Assembly: GCA_003116995.1 (NCBI GenBank) | Contig: BDSL01000015.1 | Coordinates: 62,001 to 126,000 of the forward strand | Origin: Yamagishiella unicocca | Lineage: Eukaryota > Chlorophyta > Chlorophyceae > Chlamydomonadales > Volvocaceae | Direction of reading: 5' to 3' | DNA: 64,000 bases | Shown here: positions 23,601-34,900 of the stretch, in pieces | Layout of the letters: every line of letters begins with the position of its first letter | How positions within the stretch are numbered: the first letter of the stretch is position 1 | Program-made: the position numbers and the translations under genes | Notes under the pieces: model-generated | What the model saw: only the letters and a program-made list of their open reading frames with translations | Told to the model about the DNA's origin: nothing | Database searches by the model: none

Positions 23601-26600
23601 TCCCAGATCCCGAACCCTATCACTACGCTGAATCTAACCTTACTTACACGTCGGACGCTTCTTCCTCAGGTCCATCTTCCACACCAATGTGGTCACCACC
23701 TACACCTGCGACCTGAAGCCGATGCATGTGGACAGCCGCCGCGGCGGCGCCATGACGGGGCTGCATATCATGAACGAGACGGAGGTCATCCAGGAGTGGC
23801 GCCTCTACATTGTGCAGGTGCGAGACCTTGAGGGTGGTTACTTATGGCCAGGAGGGTTGTGCATTGACGGGCCACCTACGAATGAAGGTAATCGGGTTTG
23901 CACCAGGCGCATCTCAATCACCTCAATGAATGTTCACCTGCTGCTGGCGCTCAGGCTTACGGCACTGGGCCAAGCAACGGGCGTGTGTGACCCCTTCCTC
24001 TGATGCCCCTGCACTGCCTACCTGCAGGAGTACTGCGACGGCGGCAGCCTGCGCCACGCCATCGAGGCGAGGTCCTTCCTCAACCCAGGTACTGGCTCGC
24101 CACAGATGGAGTGGGTGCTGCAGGTGAGGCCCAGACCACTGTACTTTCCGTCCCTCTCCAGAGCTCCGCCTTCGCCGGTTGGCACACATGTTCCTGCCCT
24201 TCCCTCTTCCACTCATACCGTCCCCTCCTACACTCACTCCCTCAGATGGCCCGCGAAATCGCCAACGGTTTGCAGTACCTCCACGAACACAACATTATCC
24301 ATGGAGATCTCAACCCTGCAAACGTAGGTGGATAGCGGGTGGAATCCCTCATGTATGGCCAAAGATGCGCCTATTATGCCGTTCTGGGTATGCCCTCCGA
24401 GAGGTTACCCCATCGATGCTCTCCTTTGTGCTCGATCTGCTGCTGACCATCCTTGCGGTTTGCTCACAGGTGCTGCTGAAGCGTGATGACGGCAGTGTGC
24501 TGGGGTACGCAGCCAAGATTGCCGACTTTGGCCTGTCAGTGCACATGCACGCAGAGCAGGTGGGCGGCAGGGCCGGGGCACTCCCACAGGGCCAGTTGGG
24601 AAAACATGCCTGTGCATCTGTGCAAGCAAGAAAACGTGTGCATGCTATTCTTCTGTGTGCGTAAGTGTATGTGTATGACCTTGACCGTATCCTCCACGCC
24701 CTACCATGCTGCCCCCCACAGAGCCACGTCTCAAACACAAAGCGTGGGACTCCCTTCTACACTGCACCGGAGGGTAAGGCCGGCCGGGAAGGCTGAGGGC
24801 GACATTCCAGGGGGCGGCATAAAAACCGTTTACACGACGGGACAGGATAGCCCCGTCACGGCGCATGGTCGTCGGACACCGATTTTGTGGACGCATGCTG
24901 GAGCACTGGAGGCGGGGCACCTCGCCGGGTATTAGCTGCAGCCCATAACGGATTCTAGTTACTTATGTATCGCGGACAATGTGTATGTATCCGTTCCCAA
25001 ACTGCCGAATACCTCCAAACACATGCCTTCCTGACCCATGTATTCCCCGCCTTTGCCCCCCCCCACCACCATCTCACCATGCACCCTTGCAGTGACCAAC
25101 GCCGGCAACCTGACCCGCTTCGCTGACGTCTTCTCGTACGGCGTAGTCCTGTGGGAGTTGTACTGCAGTCGCTCCTGCTGGACGTATGGTCCACAGGGCC
25201 GCCTGGTGCACCAGCGTGGCTTCCCGCACCTGCCACCCACCTGCCCGCGAGCGTACATGCAGCTAGTCAGCACCTGCATGCAGTCGGCGCACAAGCAGCG
25301 CCCCACCTTCAAGCAGATCGGCATTATTATTGAGTCAATGTATCGTGAGCTGGAACGAGCGCGCAATGAACAGGATTGGTGGACCCTCGGCCAGCTAGCC
25401 GCTGGTCAGGCCGTCACAGCGATGCTGCCATCGTCATCGTCACCATCACTGTCGCCCCAACCTTCTGGAGGCGGCGTCCCGGCGGGGTTGGGCCCGACCC
25501 TGCCTTTGAGGACGTCCCAGGGCACCTGCCTTTCGCCAGAGGGCTTGGGTGGCGGGCCCGCCACACTTGGTCCCCACAAACCCATATCCATAGGTGTGCG
25601 CGTCGGCAGCCCAGGCCTGCAACCCGCGACTTCTGGCAGCTCGGCACCGATACCGGTCGACCGCGCGCTGGCCGGCATGGCATCTTCGTCCTCACTGTAC
25701 GGCTCCTCACCAACGGGTGCGCCCGTCAGTGAATCAAGTGGCCGACGGTTGGAGGCTTCCAACAACAACGGAATTGTGGCATTTGAGCCGACGCCTGGTG
25801 GTAGCCATCTCTTCAGCCCAAACTGGGGTTCATCCAGCAGCAGCAGCGCCCACATGGGCCGGAGCAGTGGCGGCTCTGAAATCGCGGCCATTAGTGCCTT
25901 CGCCGGACTGTCACGCCTGGGTAGCGACGGCCTGTTGGTGAAGAGCAGTGGCGGGCTGCCGCAGGCGTCGTCACTGCCGCAGGGCACCCACTCGCGGCTG
26001 TCCCGTGGGTCGCACAACATATCCGACCCTAGCACCTCCTCCGAAAGCTTGGCTCAGCTGCAGTCGCACCACACACCATCACTCGCGGCTGGCCCTACTG
26101 GCGATTGCTTCGCTGCAGCAGCAGCCGGACTAGTTACATCAGCCAGTCGTGGCCAGAGAGCTACAAGCGGAGTCCTCGATGGAGACAGCCCCGGCGTTAC
26201 TTGCGCAGGCGCTTCTGAAGGTTCTGGTGTTTCTCCTTGGGGCGCGCTGCGGCTCACGCATACTCATCTGGAGAAGGCGGCGCACGGGAGGGGGTTTCTG
26301 TCCGACGTAGACCCTGTGACTGGCTCCCCAAGGCAGGTTCCAGCCGCCGACATTAGGATCGCCTCAGCTGTCATTGGCGTCGGTTCCACAGCCCGCATCG
26401 CCAACATGCCAGTACGACACGGTTTCGACGACAGCAGTGTCGCCGCCGGGGTGTTCTTCCCGCTGGAGTCGCATACACCCAGTACATCCGGGAGGCTCTC
26501 TCCAGCCTTGTCGGCGTCGGGATCGGACCTTAACACTGTGTTACTTGGGCCAGGCGCCGGAGCCGCGGCAATGGCTCTGCCGGTTGCCGTTCGAGGAAGC

Positions 26601-29600
26601 GCAGGTGGCCCTGGCCTTGGTCCGCCAGGTCCAGGCGGCGCACTGGCGGGTGTGATGCGGGCGTTTGAAATCCCAGCTGAGGCGCCGCGACTGGGCCGGC
26701 CGGACCTTCCAACGGTGCCCGAGGTGGATGATGAGCCCAGCAGCTGCGCGTCGCTGGCACGTGGGTCGGTGTCTTTGTCCATGTTTGCCGATGACGAGCC
26801 ATCAGCGAGGCCTCTGCCTCACCCTCGGAATCCGGAGTCGGGCATCATGGATTCGGGGGGCGATGTGCAGAATGCCATTGCTGCTACTTCTTCTTCTGCG
26901 GCGGCGGCGATGCCTCCGTTTTCATCCGCGCTGCCGTCCATACTGTCAGCGGATGACCTGCAGGTCGGTGACAGCAGCGGCCGTCACAGTGGCGACACAG
27001 CGGGGACCGATAGCGACGGCGCGGGCCGTAGTGATGTGAGCGGCGGTGAGGACAGGGGCGCTGACGCCTGCGCAGAGCTTGTGGTGTCAAGCTCCGAAAC
27101 CGCTACTCGAGACGGTATCCCCACGGAGTTAAGTACCACCTTGCACAATCCTACCACACCGGGTCTACCTCTCCTTCGGGCAGCAGCAGCGGCACATGTC
27201 TGCCCTGGATCGTGCGTTGTGGAGTCGGTGGAGCGGCGGCATGCAAGCGTGCCGCTGCAGCTACCGTCACCGCGCGCCGCTGTGCCGTCCTCGGACAGGT
27301 CACCATTCTCAAGGGCCAGTCTAGGGGCTGCAGGTGATGTAGAGATGGCGGGGGTGACAGGCCCCCGGACGATCGCCGCGGCCCCCTCGCCCCCTGGCAG
27401 AGGGCAGCTGTTGACGCCCTTCGCTGCTTCCCCTGCTTCTACGGTGGCCACTGGAAGCCCGAGCAGCCCTTTCGCACGACAAACACTCACCGGTGCGGGG
27501 TCTCCGCTAGCCAGCCATGAAGTATCGGCGCCTCGTCCCGCTGCCAGCCGCTTTATTCCTGCAAGCAGGCGAGTGCATCCAACGATGACATTACGAAAGT
27601 CGCAGCTTGAGCAGCCACCACCACTGCTGCCGGCAGGCGTACCGGGCGACACGATGCAGTACGCGCGCGCGAGCATGGGGGTCGACAGTACAGAGTTGAC
27701 GGGAAATCCTCCACTGCCGCCGCCGCCACCACCTCCGGACCTAGCCATCGCGGCGCGGTTCACCCGGCCACCCTTCGGCAGCGCAATCCAAGCTACTTCA
27801 TTGGAGACGCTCCAGCAACCAGGGCCCTCTACTGCAGCTGCCTCGGTTGGATCGGCATTGGGTTCGCACTTTGTTCAGCCCAGCCTCGCCAGCATAGCCC
27901 TGGGGGGAGTTGTGTTAGCGGGAGCGGAGCTGTCCCCGCTTCCGACCATAGGGCCCTGGACGGGAGCCCCCAGCCCTGGGCCACAGCCTGGTTCCATTGC
28001 ATCAAGCTTCTTCCGGCCCAACATGGAAGTCCTGGCATCATCTGGTACGGCCGCTCCGACGCTGGGCAGCAGCGCTGGTTATGGAGGTCCATTCCCGGGC
28101 TTCATTCAGCCACTGTCCGGCTTCAGCGCCGCTCTGAATCTGGACCCTGACCACCCGCGTTTCGCTCGTGCGACCCTGGGGCGGCACCACGATCCACAAG
28201 ACTACACACCGGACATTCCTGGACCCACATTCCCGCCGCCTCCGTTGACCCCGTACAGTGAGGCTTTGCCGCATCTGCTGATGACAGGTTCCCCACAAAC
28301 AATCGCTGAGCCTTTCCCGGCATTCAATACCATCAGCTGCGGATTCCAGCAGACGGTTGGTCCAATGGCTGCTCCTTTCGGCCCCTACTCCGCAGCAGAC
28401 AACATGACGCCACAGTTGCCTATGCGCTACCCGAACTCCATGGGCTCAGTGCATGTGGGCAGCGCCAGCATGTTCGGCAATCCGCTCTCCGGTCCCCGCG
28501 CTGTGGCAGCGACGGCAGGTGGTGGGCCTGTCGTCGTGGGCGATTCGGGCGCGCGGCCGCAGCCAGTCGGCAGTGGGGATATGTTTCCGCTTCAGCCATC
28601 GCGCCTTGGGACACCGCCTGCTTCCAGCGTGGCGCACACCTCCACGGGCGCAACGTACCTAGCAGCTGATGTGCGCACGGTGTCACAACGGCCTGGGGAC
28701 CTGAAGCCTGCTTCGCTGGGTGGACGGTTCGGCCTCCGTGACAATGGCTGTGCAGGGTATGGCGGACCCCGTAGCCAACCAGGCAATGGTGATGATGGTA
28801 GCCAAAATTGCCACTCGGCGGCGCCGTCGGCATGGCTCGATGTCGACATGCCGCAGGCCCGGAAACACATGGACGAGGTGTCACGGTTCCGTAGGGACGG
28901 CCTGCGCACGCTGGAAGCCAGGGGCCTGGACCATTCTGGTGGGGAGATAGGTCCCGCCATTCACAGCACCACGGCAGCAGGGCATGCTCCCCCTGCAGAA
29001 CACGACGCGGAGGCGGGATTTGGAACCTCCGCCACTGGGCTGCTGCGAGCCATCAGGGACGCGGTGGTCAGTGGTATTGGGCGCAAGCCCGAACACAAAG
29101 GATCGTCAGCGTCACCTTCTCATCAGCAGCCCAGAATCACGCCTGGCCCCATGTCGATGAGCAAAGTGAATGAGGCAGTCATGTCACCCAACGCTGACAG
29201 CTCGTGCAGCGCACGGGCGCCATGCACACAACTTGCATTTGGCAATATGTCGGCAGCTGACGGTAAGGATGACCGCGTGGACCGAGTCGAACATGGCTCA
29301 GGTGACAGCAGGCCCAGCCTGCGGCTATCACCCCCTGGACGGCCAGTGCGGGACGTACCGGAGATGTTTCCGTGTGACCTGGGGCCGGCTGGCAGCCTAG
29401 AAGGTGTAAGTGGGCCCGGGTTGGTCGTAAGACAAGATCACTTCCATGAGACCTTGCACCTGGCCACGTCCAGCTTATCTACGGTACCGGAGTCGGGGCC
29501 CAGTGCTAGCCAGGCGAGCTTCTCCCGCAGTAGCCTGTGTGGGGAGATATCAGGAGGCAGTGGACAGGCGAGCCAGCGGGCGGCAAAAGCAGTGTGGAGG

Positions 29601-29630
29601 TCCAACACCGCCAACACCAGCGAACAATAG
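14633..29630 (+). CDS. Receptor-like TKL protein kinase, 18-exon model, about 3,527 aa
   Basis: Model exons: 14633-15017, 15208-15635, 15984-16064, 16213-16820, 17276-17453, 17642-18496, 19087-19174, 20106-21706, 21994-23248, 23430-23532, 23670-23817, 24028-24123, 24246-24323, 24470-24559, 24722-24773, 25093-29630. These are 16 listed coding exons, so the 18 in the heading is an upper guess; all phases close (10,584 nt). A hydrophobic N-terminus (signal peptide) is followed by a secreted-type region of about 850 residues with recurrent LxLxNLTLVxL strands, one membrane span at about 892-915, a basic stop-transfer (CRERKR), a low-complexity juxtamembrane segment, then the kinase at about 1,805-2,110. 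Kinase motifs: GAGAFGTVYKG, VAVK, HGDLNPAN, ADFGLS, YTAPE, DVFSYGVVLWEL. The tail of about 1,400 residues is Ser/Gly/Pro/Ala-rich. A plasma-membrane signalling role is inferred; the ligand is unknown. Least certain are the second and ninth exon starts. An alternative is a shorter protein starting at ATG 20111. Confidence 0.8.
20162..20233 (+). other. Transmembrane segment of the receptor kinase
   Basis: Codons for a continuous hydrophobic run of 24 residues from WIAPVVF to VVLFC, followed at once by RERKR. This is the only strong membrane span after the signal peptide. It places the upstream exons outside the cell and the kinase inside. Confidence 0.85.
23145..25370 (+). other. Kinase domain exons of the receptor kinase
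   Basis: Eight short exons encode the catalytic domain, from NRLNENQLVIQQALGAGAFG (glycine-rich loop) to the region ending near KQRPTFKQIG, the TKL-type C-lobe end. Lys in VAVK and Asp in DFG are present. The catalytic loop reads HGDLNPAN: Gly replaces the Arg of HRD and Asn replaces the Lys of DLKxxN. The split of one domain over many small exons contrasts with the single 4.5-kb exon that holds the C-lobe end and the whole tail. Confidence 0.85.
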
Positions 29631-30159
29631 CTGCAGCTGTCACTGCAGCTGTTAACGTATCTGGAATACGAGGTAGTGACGGTGGTGCCGTCCGCCCGTT
29701 GCAGTAACACGACCTAAACGAAAGAAGTCGATGGTGTATGTGCTCCTTGAGAGGTGATGTATGGCTTGGCGGTGGAACTGGCGGCGGCAGCACAGCATGC
29801 AGCTGCTGCAACGGAAGATGAGTGTGATGGGGTGATGCACTGATGCACTGATGCAGCGTCAAACACGTGCGTGGATTGTGTGGTTAATGTGCAGCCATTT
29901 GGTTGGGGCCACGGGATGCGCATGGATATGGCCGCCTGGATGTGAGAATGTGTTGGGTGAGTGCGACAAATGAACTGACTGACATAAGTAATGAAGATAG
30001 CAGCCGGATTGTTTGATGCATTTCCTGAATTGGCTACACACGGTAATCCATCTGTTCTTGCTTGGTAAGGTGTTGCACGCTACCAAAATAGGCGTGTAGT
30101 AACAACTGTTACAGTGGGTTCCAGACCAGAAGGTAGAACCATCGGGCACATCTCCTGAC
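29631..30159. other. Downstream region of the receptor-kinase gene
   Basis: No exon is recognised. It probably contains the 3' UTR of the kinase gene, although I find no TGTAA. A short GATGCACT repeat lies near 29834-29854. Confidence 0.4.
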
Positions 30160-30800
30160 ACTGAAGGAGACGAAAGGGACAGAAACCGACGTGCACCGAA
30201 ACAAAGGCAAACCACCACAACACCAGCCGACAGTCCGGAGGCAAAACAGCAGCAGCCAGCACCCCAGGGGGAATTTGCACTAGAGGGTGCCCTATGAGGA
30301 ACCGACCACTAACCAACCAAGCAGACCAGCAACCAACGAACAAGTGCAGCGCCGCAACGATGCCAGCTGCGGAACCACTCCACCTCTCATCCCAAAAAGC
30401 ACGAACTCCAAGCAGGGCACAACCCGCAGACACGGAAGACAAAAGGCAAGGGAATCCCGGCCCCAAAACAACCCGGACCGATCACGAATCCACCAGGACA
30501 TCACCCGGTCCCCTTCACACAAGGCGACCGGCGACTACCCGCAAAAAAATGATGTCGAGTTCCCACTGCAGCCCAACCATTCCGGGGGAGCCCCAACGCA
30601 GCAAACCCCCGCAGAAGGGCCCAAAACTCCACCACCCCACGGCGGATGGCACGATCCTGGAGATCACTCCCCGGAACAACAGGCAGGAGGGCCACCAGTC
30701 CCCGCCCTCTTCAAGGCCGCAGCCATTTCCATGGCAGTAACAGCCGCCAGGACCACGCGGCCCCTCAGAGGCGGACGGCGGGCCAGGACTAGGCCGGGTG
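30160..30800. other. A/C-rich, T-poor block of unknown origin
   Basis: About 640 bases are strikingly poor in T on the + strand and rich in AAC, CCA and CAA words, unlike either flank. Two overlapping + frames (30287-30880, 30294-30740) and reverse frames stay open because the skew removes stop codons, not because of visible protein motifs. It could be the 5' part of an inserted retroelement or an expanded simple-sequence tract. No terminal repeats or target-site duplication were found. Confidence 0.45.
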
Positions 30801-30955
30801 CAAGGCGGCTGCGGGGGCCGTTAATGATTGGACTTGCCTTGGGGCTTTGGCAGGGGATGCTTAGCTTAGCTTGCCATTAGGCGGTAGTTGGAGCAGCCTC
30901 TCACCTGCTTCGCCCTGACTGCTTCCCCCTGACTGCTTCGGCCCCCCGCCCGCAG

Positions 30956-31676
30956 CTACTTCCACTGGTTCGAGAAGCTGTCGAAGGTGGATGCCCGGGT
31001 GGCGGAGCTGGTGGGGGTGGTGCCCGCGTACCTGGTCAGGCTGCGGCAGGTGGGGCAGGGCCCGGAGGCCAGGAGAGCATGCCCGTATGTTTTGTCCTGA
31101 CGACAGTTGACTGAATAGCTGGATATGTGATGTCGAGCGGGTTGGAGGACGCAAGGCGGGATTTCCTTCATCGGACGGTCATGTGGTCGCCTTAACGGGT
31201 TACTGTGGATCGGCCGAGCGAGACCATCTCGTCACGGTTACCGCAACCAGCTGTCGTGCTACTCCTAACGTGGCTCGCCCTCCTCGCTCTCCGCTCCCCC
31301 AACGGGTTGGTTGTCATGTAACCGGGTCTCCGCCCCTTCACCCCCCCAAACGGGTCAGGGTCATCGAGGCGCCCGCAGTGGAGCAGGCGGCGCCGCCACC
31401 GCGGATTCCGAGAAGGAGCGCATCGCGCGGCGCTTCTTCGCGGCCATGGTGCCCAACGACCGGCGGGGTCTGGACCCGTAGGGCAGGGGGCTGGCCCATA
31501 GGGCAGGAGGGCTGGGAGGTGCTGGCGGCATTACGTGAGCGCACGGGGCGGCGGAGCTCAAGCCCTGGCGCCCGGTGGCCACCTGCTGCGTGCGCAGGTG
31601 CCGCTCAAGGAGGTGGCTGAAAAGTACGGCCTGGGCAAGGAGAGGGGCCCGCTGGAGGGGTTACAGGAGCGGGCGG
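30956..31676 (+). pseudogene. Fragment of a POLQ/HELQ-like helicase gene
   Basis: Three short coding patches in order resemble the helicase C-terminal region of the DNA polymerase theta/HELQ family. Patch 30956-31049 reads YFHWFEKLSKVDARVAELVG and is flanked by an acceptor CGCAG and donor CAG|GTGGGG. Patch about 31410-31475 contains SEKERIARRFFAAMV. Patch 31598-31676 contains VPLKEVAEKYGLGKERG then LQERAG and a GTAAGC donor. The family pattern (RVAELVG, RFF..LV, VPL.E....YG, LQ..A) is matched in sequence and spacing. Neither the DEAD-box ATPase core upstream nor the following exons are in the window: the A/C-rich block lies on one side and the satellite on the other. It is called a fragment for that reason, but exons of a gene broken by the array cannot be ruled out. 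Confidence 0.45.
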
Positions 31677-31999
31677 GTAAGCTGGCCCTGGTGTGCGGCG
31701 GGTTTGAGGGGCGGGGGTTACAATAAAAGAACCGGTAACGCGACTGGGGCGGGGGGGAGAATGTGAGCGTCGTGCACTGGGGACCATGCGATATCGGCAG
31801 GGGTGCAAGAGCGCGTTGGCACGCACTACGACCCCGCCACCGCACCCGGCCACTCCTGCCCGCACTCCGCATCATCGCGCCTTCCCGCCATCACCCCGCG
31901 CGTGCACGCACAAAAACCGAAAACCAACCCCGGCCCCAGCCCCTGCGCCGCCCACATACACTACCTCAGCCCGTGTCTCCCCTACCCCTCCCCACGCTA
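31677..31999. other. Sequence between helicase fragment and satellite array
   Basis: No gene is recognised. It contains C-rich stretches (CACCCGGCC, CCCCGGCCCCAG) and a possible intron remnant of the helicase fragment, then passes abruptly into the first satellite unit at about 32000. Confidence 0.4.
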
Positions 32000-34900
32000 C
32001 GAGGACGTCCGGGCCAATCGGCAAGCATCGGCTTCTCCGGCAACCTTCGATCGGCCTCGCTCTTGGGCACGCAGCTTAACGGTAGCAAGAACTAGGTGAA
32101 AGGAACGTCCCCACCGAAATTCGCCTCTCGGGATCGCCGCACGAGGACGTCCGGGCCAATCGGCAAGCATGGGCTTCTCCGGCAACCTTCGATCGGCCTC
32201 GCTCTTGGGCACGCAGCTTAACGGTAGCAAGAACTAGTTGAAAGGAACGTCCCCACCGAAATTCGCCTCTGGGGATCGCCGCACGAGGACGTCCGGGCCA
32301 ATCGGCAAGCATCGGCTTCTCCGGCAACCTTCGATCGGCCTCGCTCTTGGGCACGCAGCTTAACGGTAGCAAGAACTAGGTGAAAGGAACGTCCCCACCG
32401 AAATTCGCCTCTCGGGATCGCCGCACGAGGACGTCCGGGCCAATCGGCAAGCATGGGCTTCTCCGGCAACCTTCGATCGGCCTCGCTCTTGGGCACGCAG
32501 CTTAACGGTAGCAAGAACTAGTTGAAAGGAACGTCCCCACCGAAATTCGCCTCTCGGGATCGCCGCACGAGGACGTCTGGGCCAATCGGCAAGCATCGGC
32601 TTCTCCGGCAACCTTCGATCGGCCTCGCTCTTGGGCACGCAGCTTAACGGTAGCAAGAACCAGGTGAAAGGAACGTCCCCACCGAAATTCGCCTCTCGGG
32701 ATCGCCGCACGAGGACGTCCGGGCCAATCGGCAAGCATGGGCTTCTCCGGCAACCTTCGATCGGCCTCGCTCTTGGGCACGCAGCTTAACGGTAGCAAGA
32801 ACTAGGTGAAAGGAACGTCCCCACCGAAATTCGCCTCTGGGGATCGCCGCACGAGGACGTCCGGGCCAATCGGCAAGCATCGGCTTCTCCGGCAACCTTC
32901 GATCGGCCTCGCTCTTGGGCACGCAGCTTAACGGTAGCAAGAACTAGGTGAAAGGAACGTCCCCACCGAAATTCGCCTCTCGGGATCGCCGCACGAGGAC
33001 GTCCGGGCCAATCGGCAAGCCTCGGCTTCTCCGGCAACCTTCGATCGGCCTCGCTCTTGGGCACGCAGCTTAACGGTAGCAAGAACTAGGTGAAAGGAAC
33101 GTCCCCACCGAAATTCGCCTCTCGGGATCGCCGCACGAGGACGTCCGGGCCAATCGGCAAGCATGGGCTTCTCCGGCAACCTTCGATCGGCCTCGCTCTT
33201 GGGCACGCAGCTTAACGGTAGCAAGAACTAGGTGAAAGGAACGTCCCCACCGAAATTCGCCTCTGGGGATCGCCGCACGAGGACGTCCGGGCCAATCGGC
33301 AAGCATCGGCTTCTCCGGCAACCTTCGATCGGCCTCGCTCTTGGGCACGCAGCTTAACGGTAGCAAGAACTAGGTGAAAGGAACGTCCCCACCGAAATTC
33401 GCCTCTCGGGATCGCCGCACGAGGACGTCCGGGCCAATCGGCAAGCATCGGCTTCTCCGGCAACCTTCGATCGGCCTCGCTCTTGGGCACGCAGCTTAAC
33501 GGTAGCAAGAACTAGGTGAAAGGAACGTCCCCACCGAAATTCGCCTCTCGGGATCGCCGCACGAGGACGTCTGGGCCAATCGGCAAGCATCGGCTTCTCC
33601 GGCAACCTTCGATCGGCCTCGCTCTTGGGCACGCAGCTTAACGGTAGCAAGAACCAGGTGAAAGGAACGTCCCCACCGAAATTCGCCTCTCGGGATCGCC
33701 GCACGAGGACGTCCGGGCCAATCGGCAAGCATCGGCTTCTCCGGCAACCTTCGATCGGCCTCGCTCTTGGGCACGCAGCTTAACGGTAGCAAGAACTAGG
33801 TGAAAGGAACGTCCCCACCGAAATTCGCCTCTCGGGATCGCCGCACGAGGACGTCCGGGCCAATCGGCAAGCATGGGCTTCTCCGGCAACCTTCGATCGG
33901 CCTCGCTCTTGGGCACGCAGCTTAACGGTAGCAAGAACTAGGTGAAAGGAACGTCCCCACCGAAATTCGCCTCTGGGGATCGCCGCACGAGGACGTCCGG
34001 GCCAATCGGCAAGCCTCGGCTTCTCCGGCAACCTTCGATCGGCCTCGCTCTTGGGCACGCAGCTTCACGGTAGCAAGAACTAGGTGAAAGGAACGTCCCC
34101 ACCGAAATTCGCCTCCCGGGATCGCCGTACGAGGACGTCCGGGCCAATCGGCAAGCATGGGCTTCTCCGGCAACCTTCGATCGGCCTCGCTCTTGGGCAC
34201 GCAGCTAATCGGTAGCAAAACCTAGGTGAAAGGAACGTCCCCACCGAAATTCGCCTCTGGGGATCGCCGCACGAGGACGTCCGGGCCAATCGGCAAGCCT
34301 CGGCTTCTCCGGCAACCTTCGATCGGCCTCGCTCTTGGGCACGCAGCTTCACGGTAGCAAGAACTAGTTGAAAGGAACGTCCCCACCGAAATTCGCCTCT
34401 CGGGATCGCCGCACGAGGACGTCTGGGCCAATCGGCAAGCATCGGCTTCTCCGGCAACCTTCGATCGGCCTCGCTCTTGGGCACGCAGCTTAACGGTAGC
34501 AAGAACTAGGTGAAAGGAACGTCCCCACCGAAATTCGCCTCTCGGGATCGCCGCACGAGGACGTCCGGGCCAATCGGCAAGCATCGGCTTCTCCGGCAAC
34601 CTTCGATCGGCCTCGCTCTTGGGCACGCAGCTTAACGGTAGCAAGAACTAGGTGAAAGGAACGTCCCCACCGAAATTCGCCTCTGGGGATCGCCGCACGA
34701 GGACGTCCGGGCCAATCGGCAAGCCTCGGCTTCTCCGGCAACCTTCGATCGGCCTCGCTCTTGGGCACGCAGCTTAACGGTAGCAAGAACTAGGTGAAAG
34801 GAACGTCCCCACCGAAATTCGCCTCTCGGGATCGCCGCACGAGGACGTCCGGGCCAATCGGCAAGCATGGGCTTCTCCGGCAACCTTCGATCGGCCTCGC

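Noticed and set aside
30287..30880. Basic, low-complexity protein of 197 codons
   Set aside because: Several frames on both strands are open across the same T-poor block, which explains the open frames without selection for a protein. No motif is recognised.
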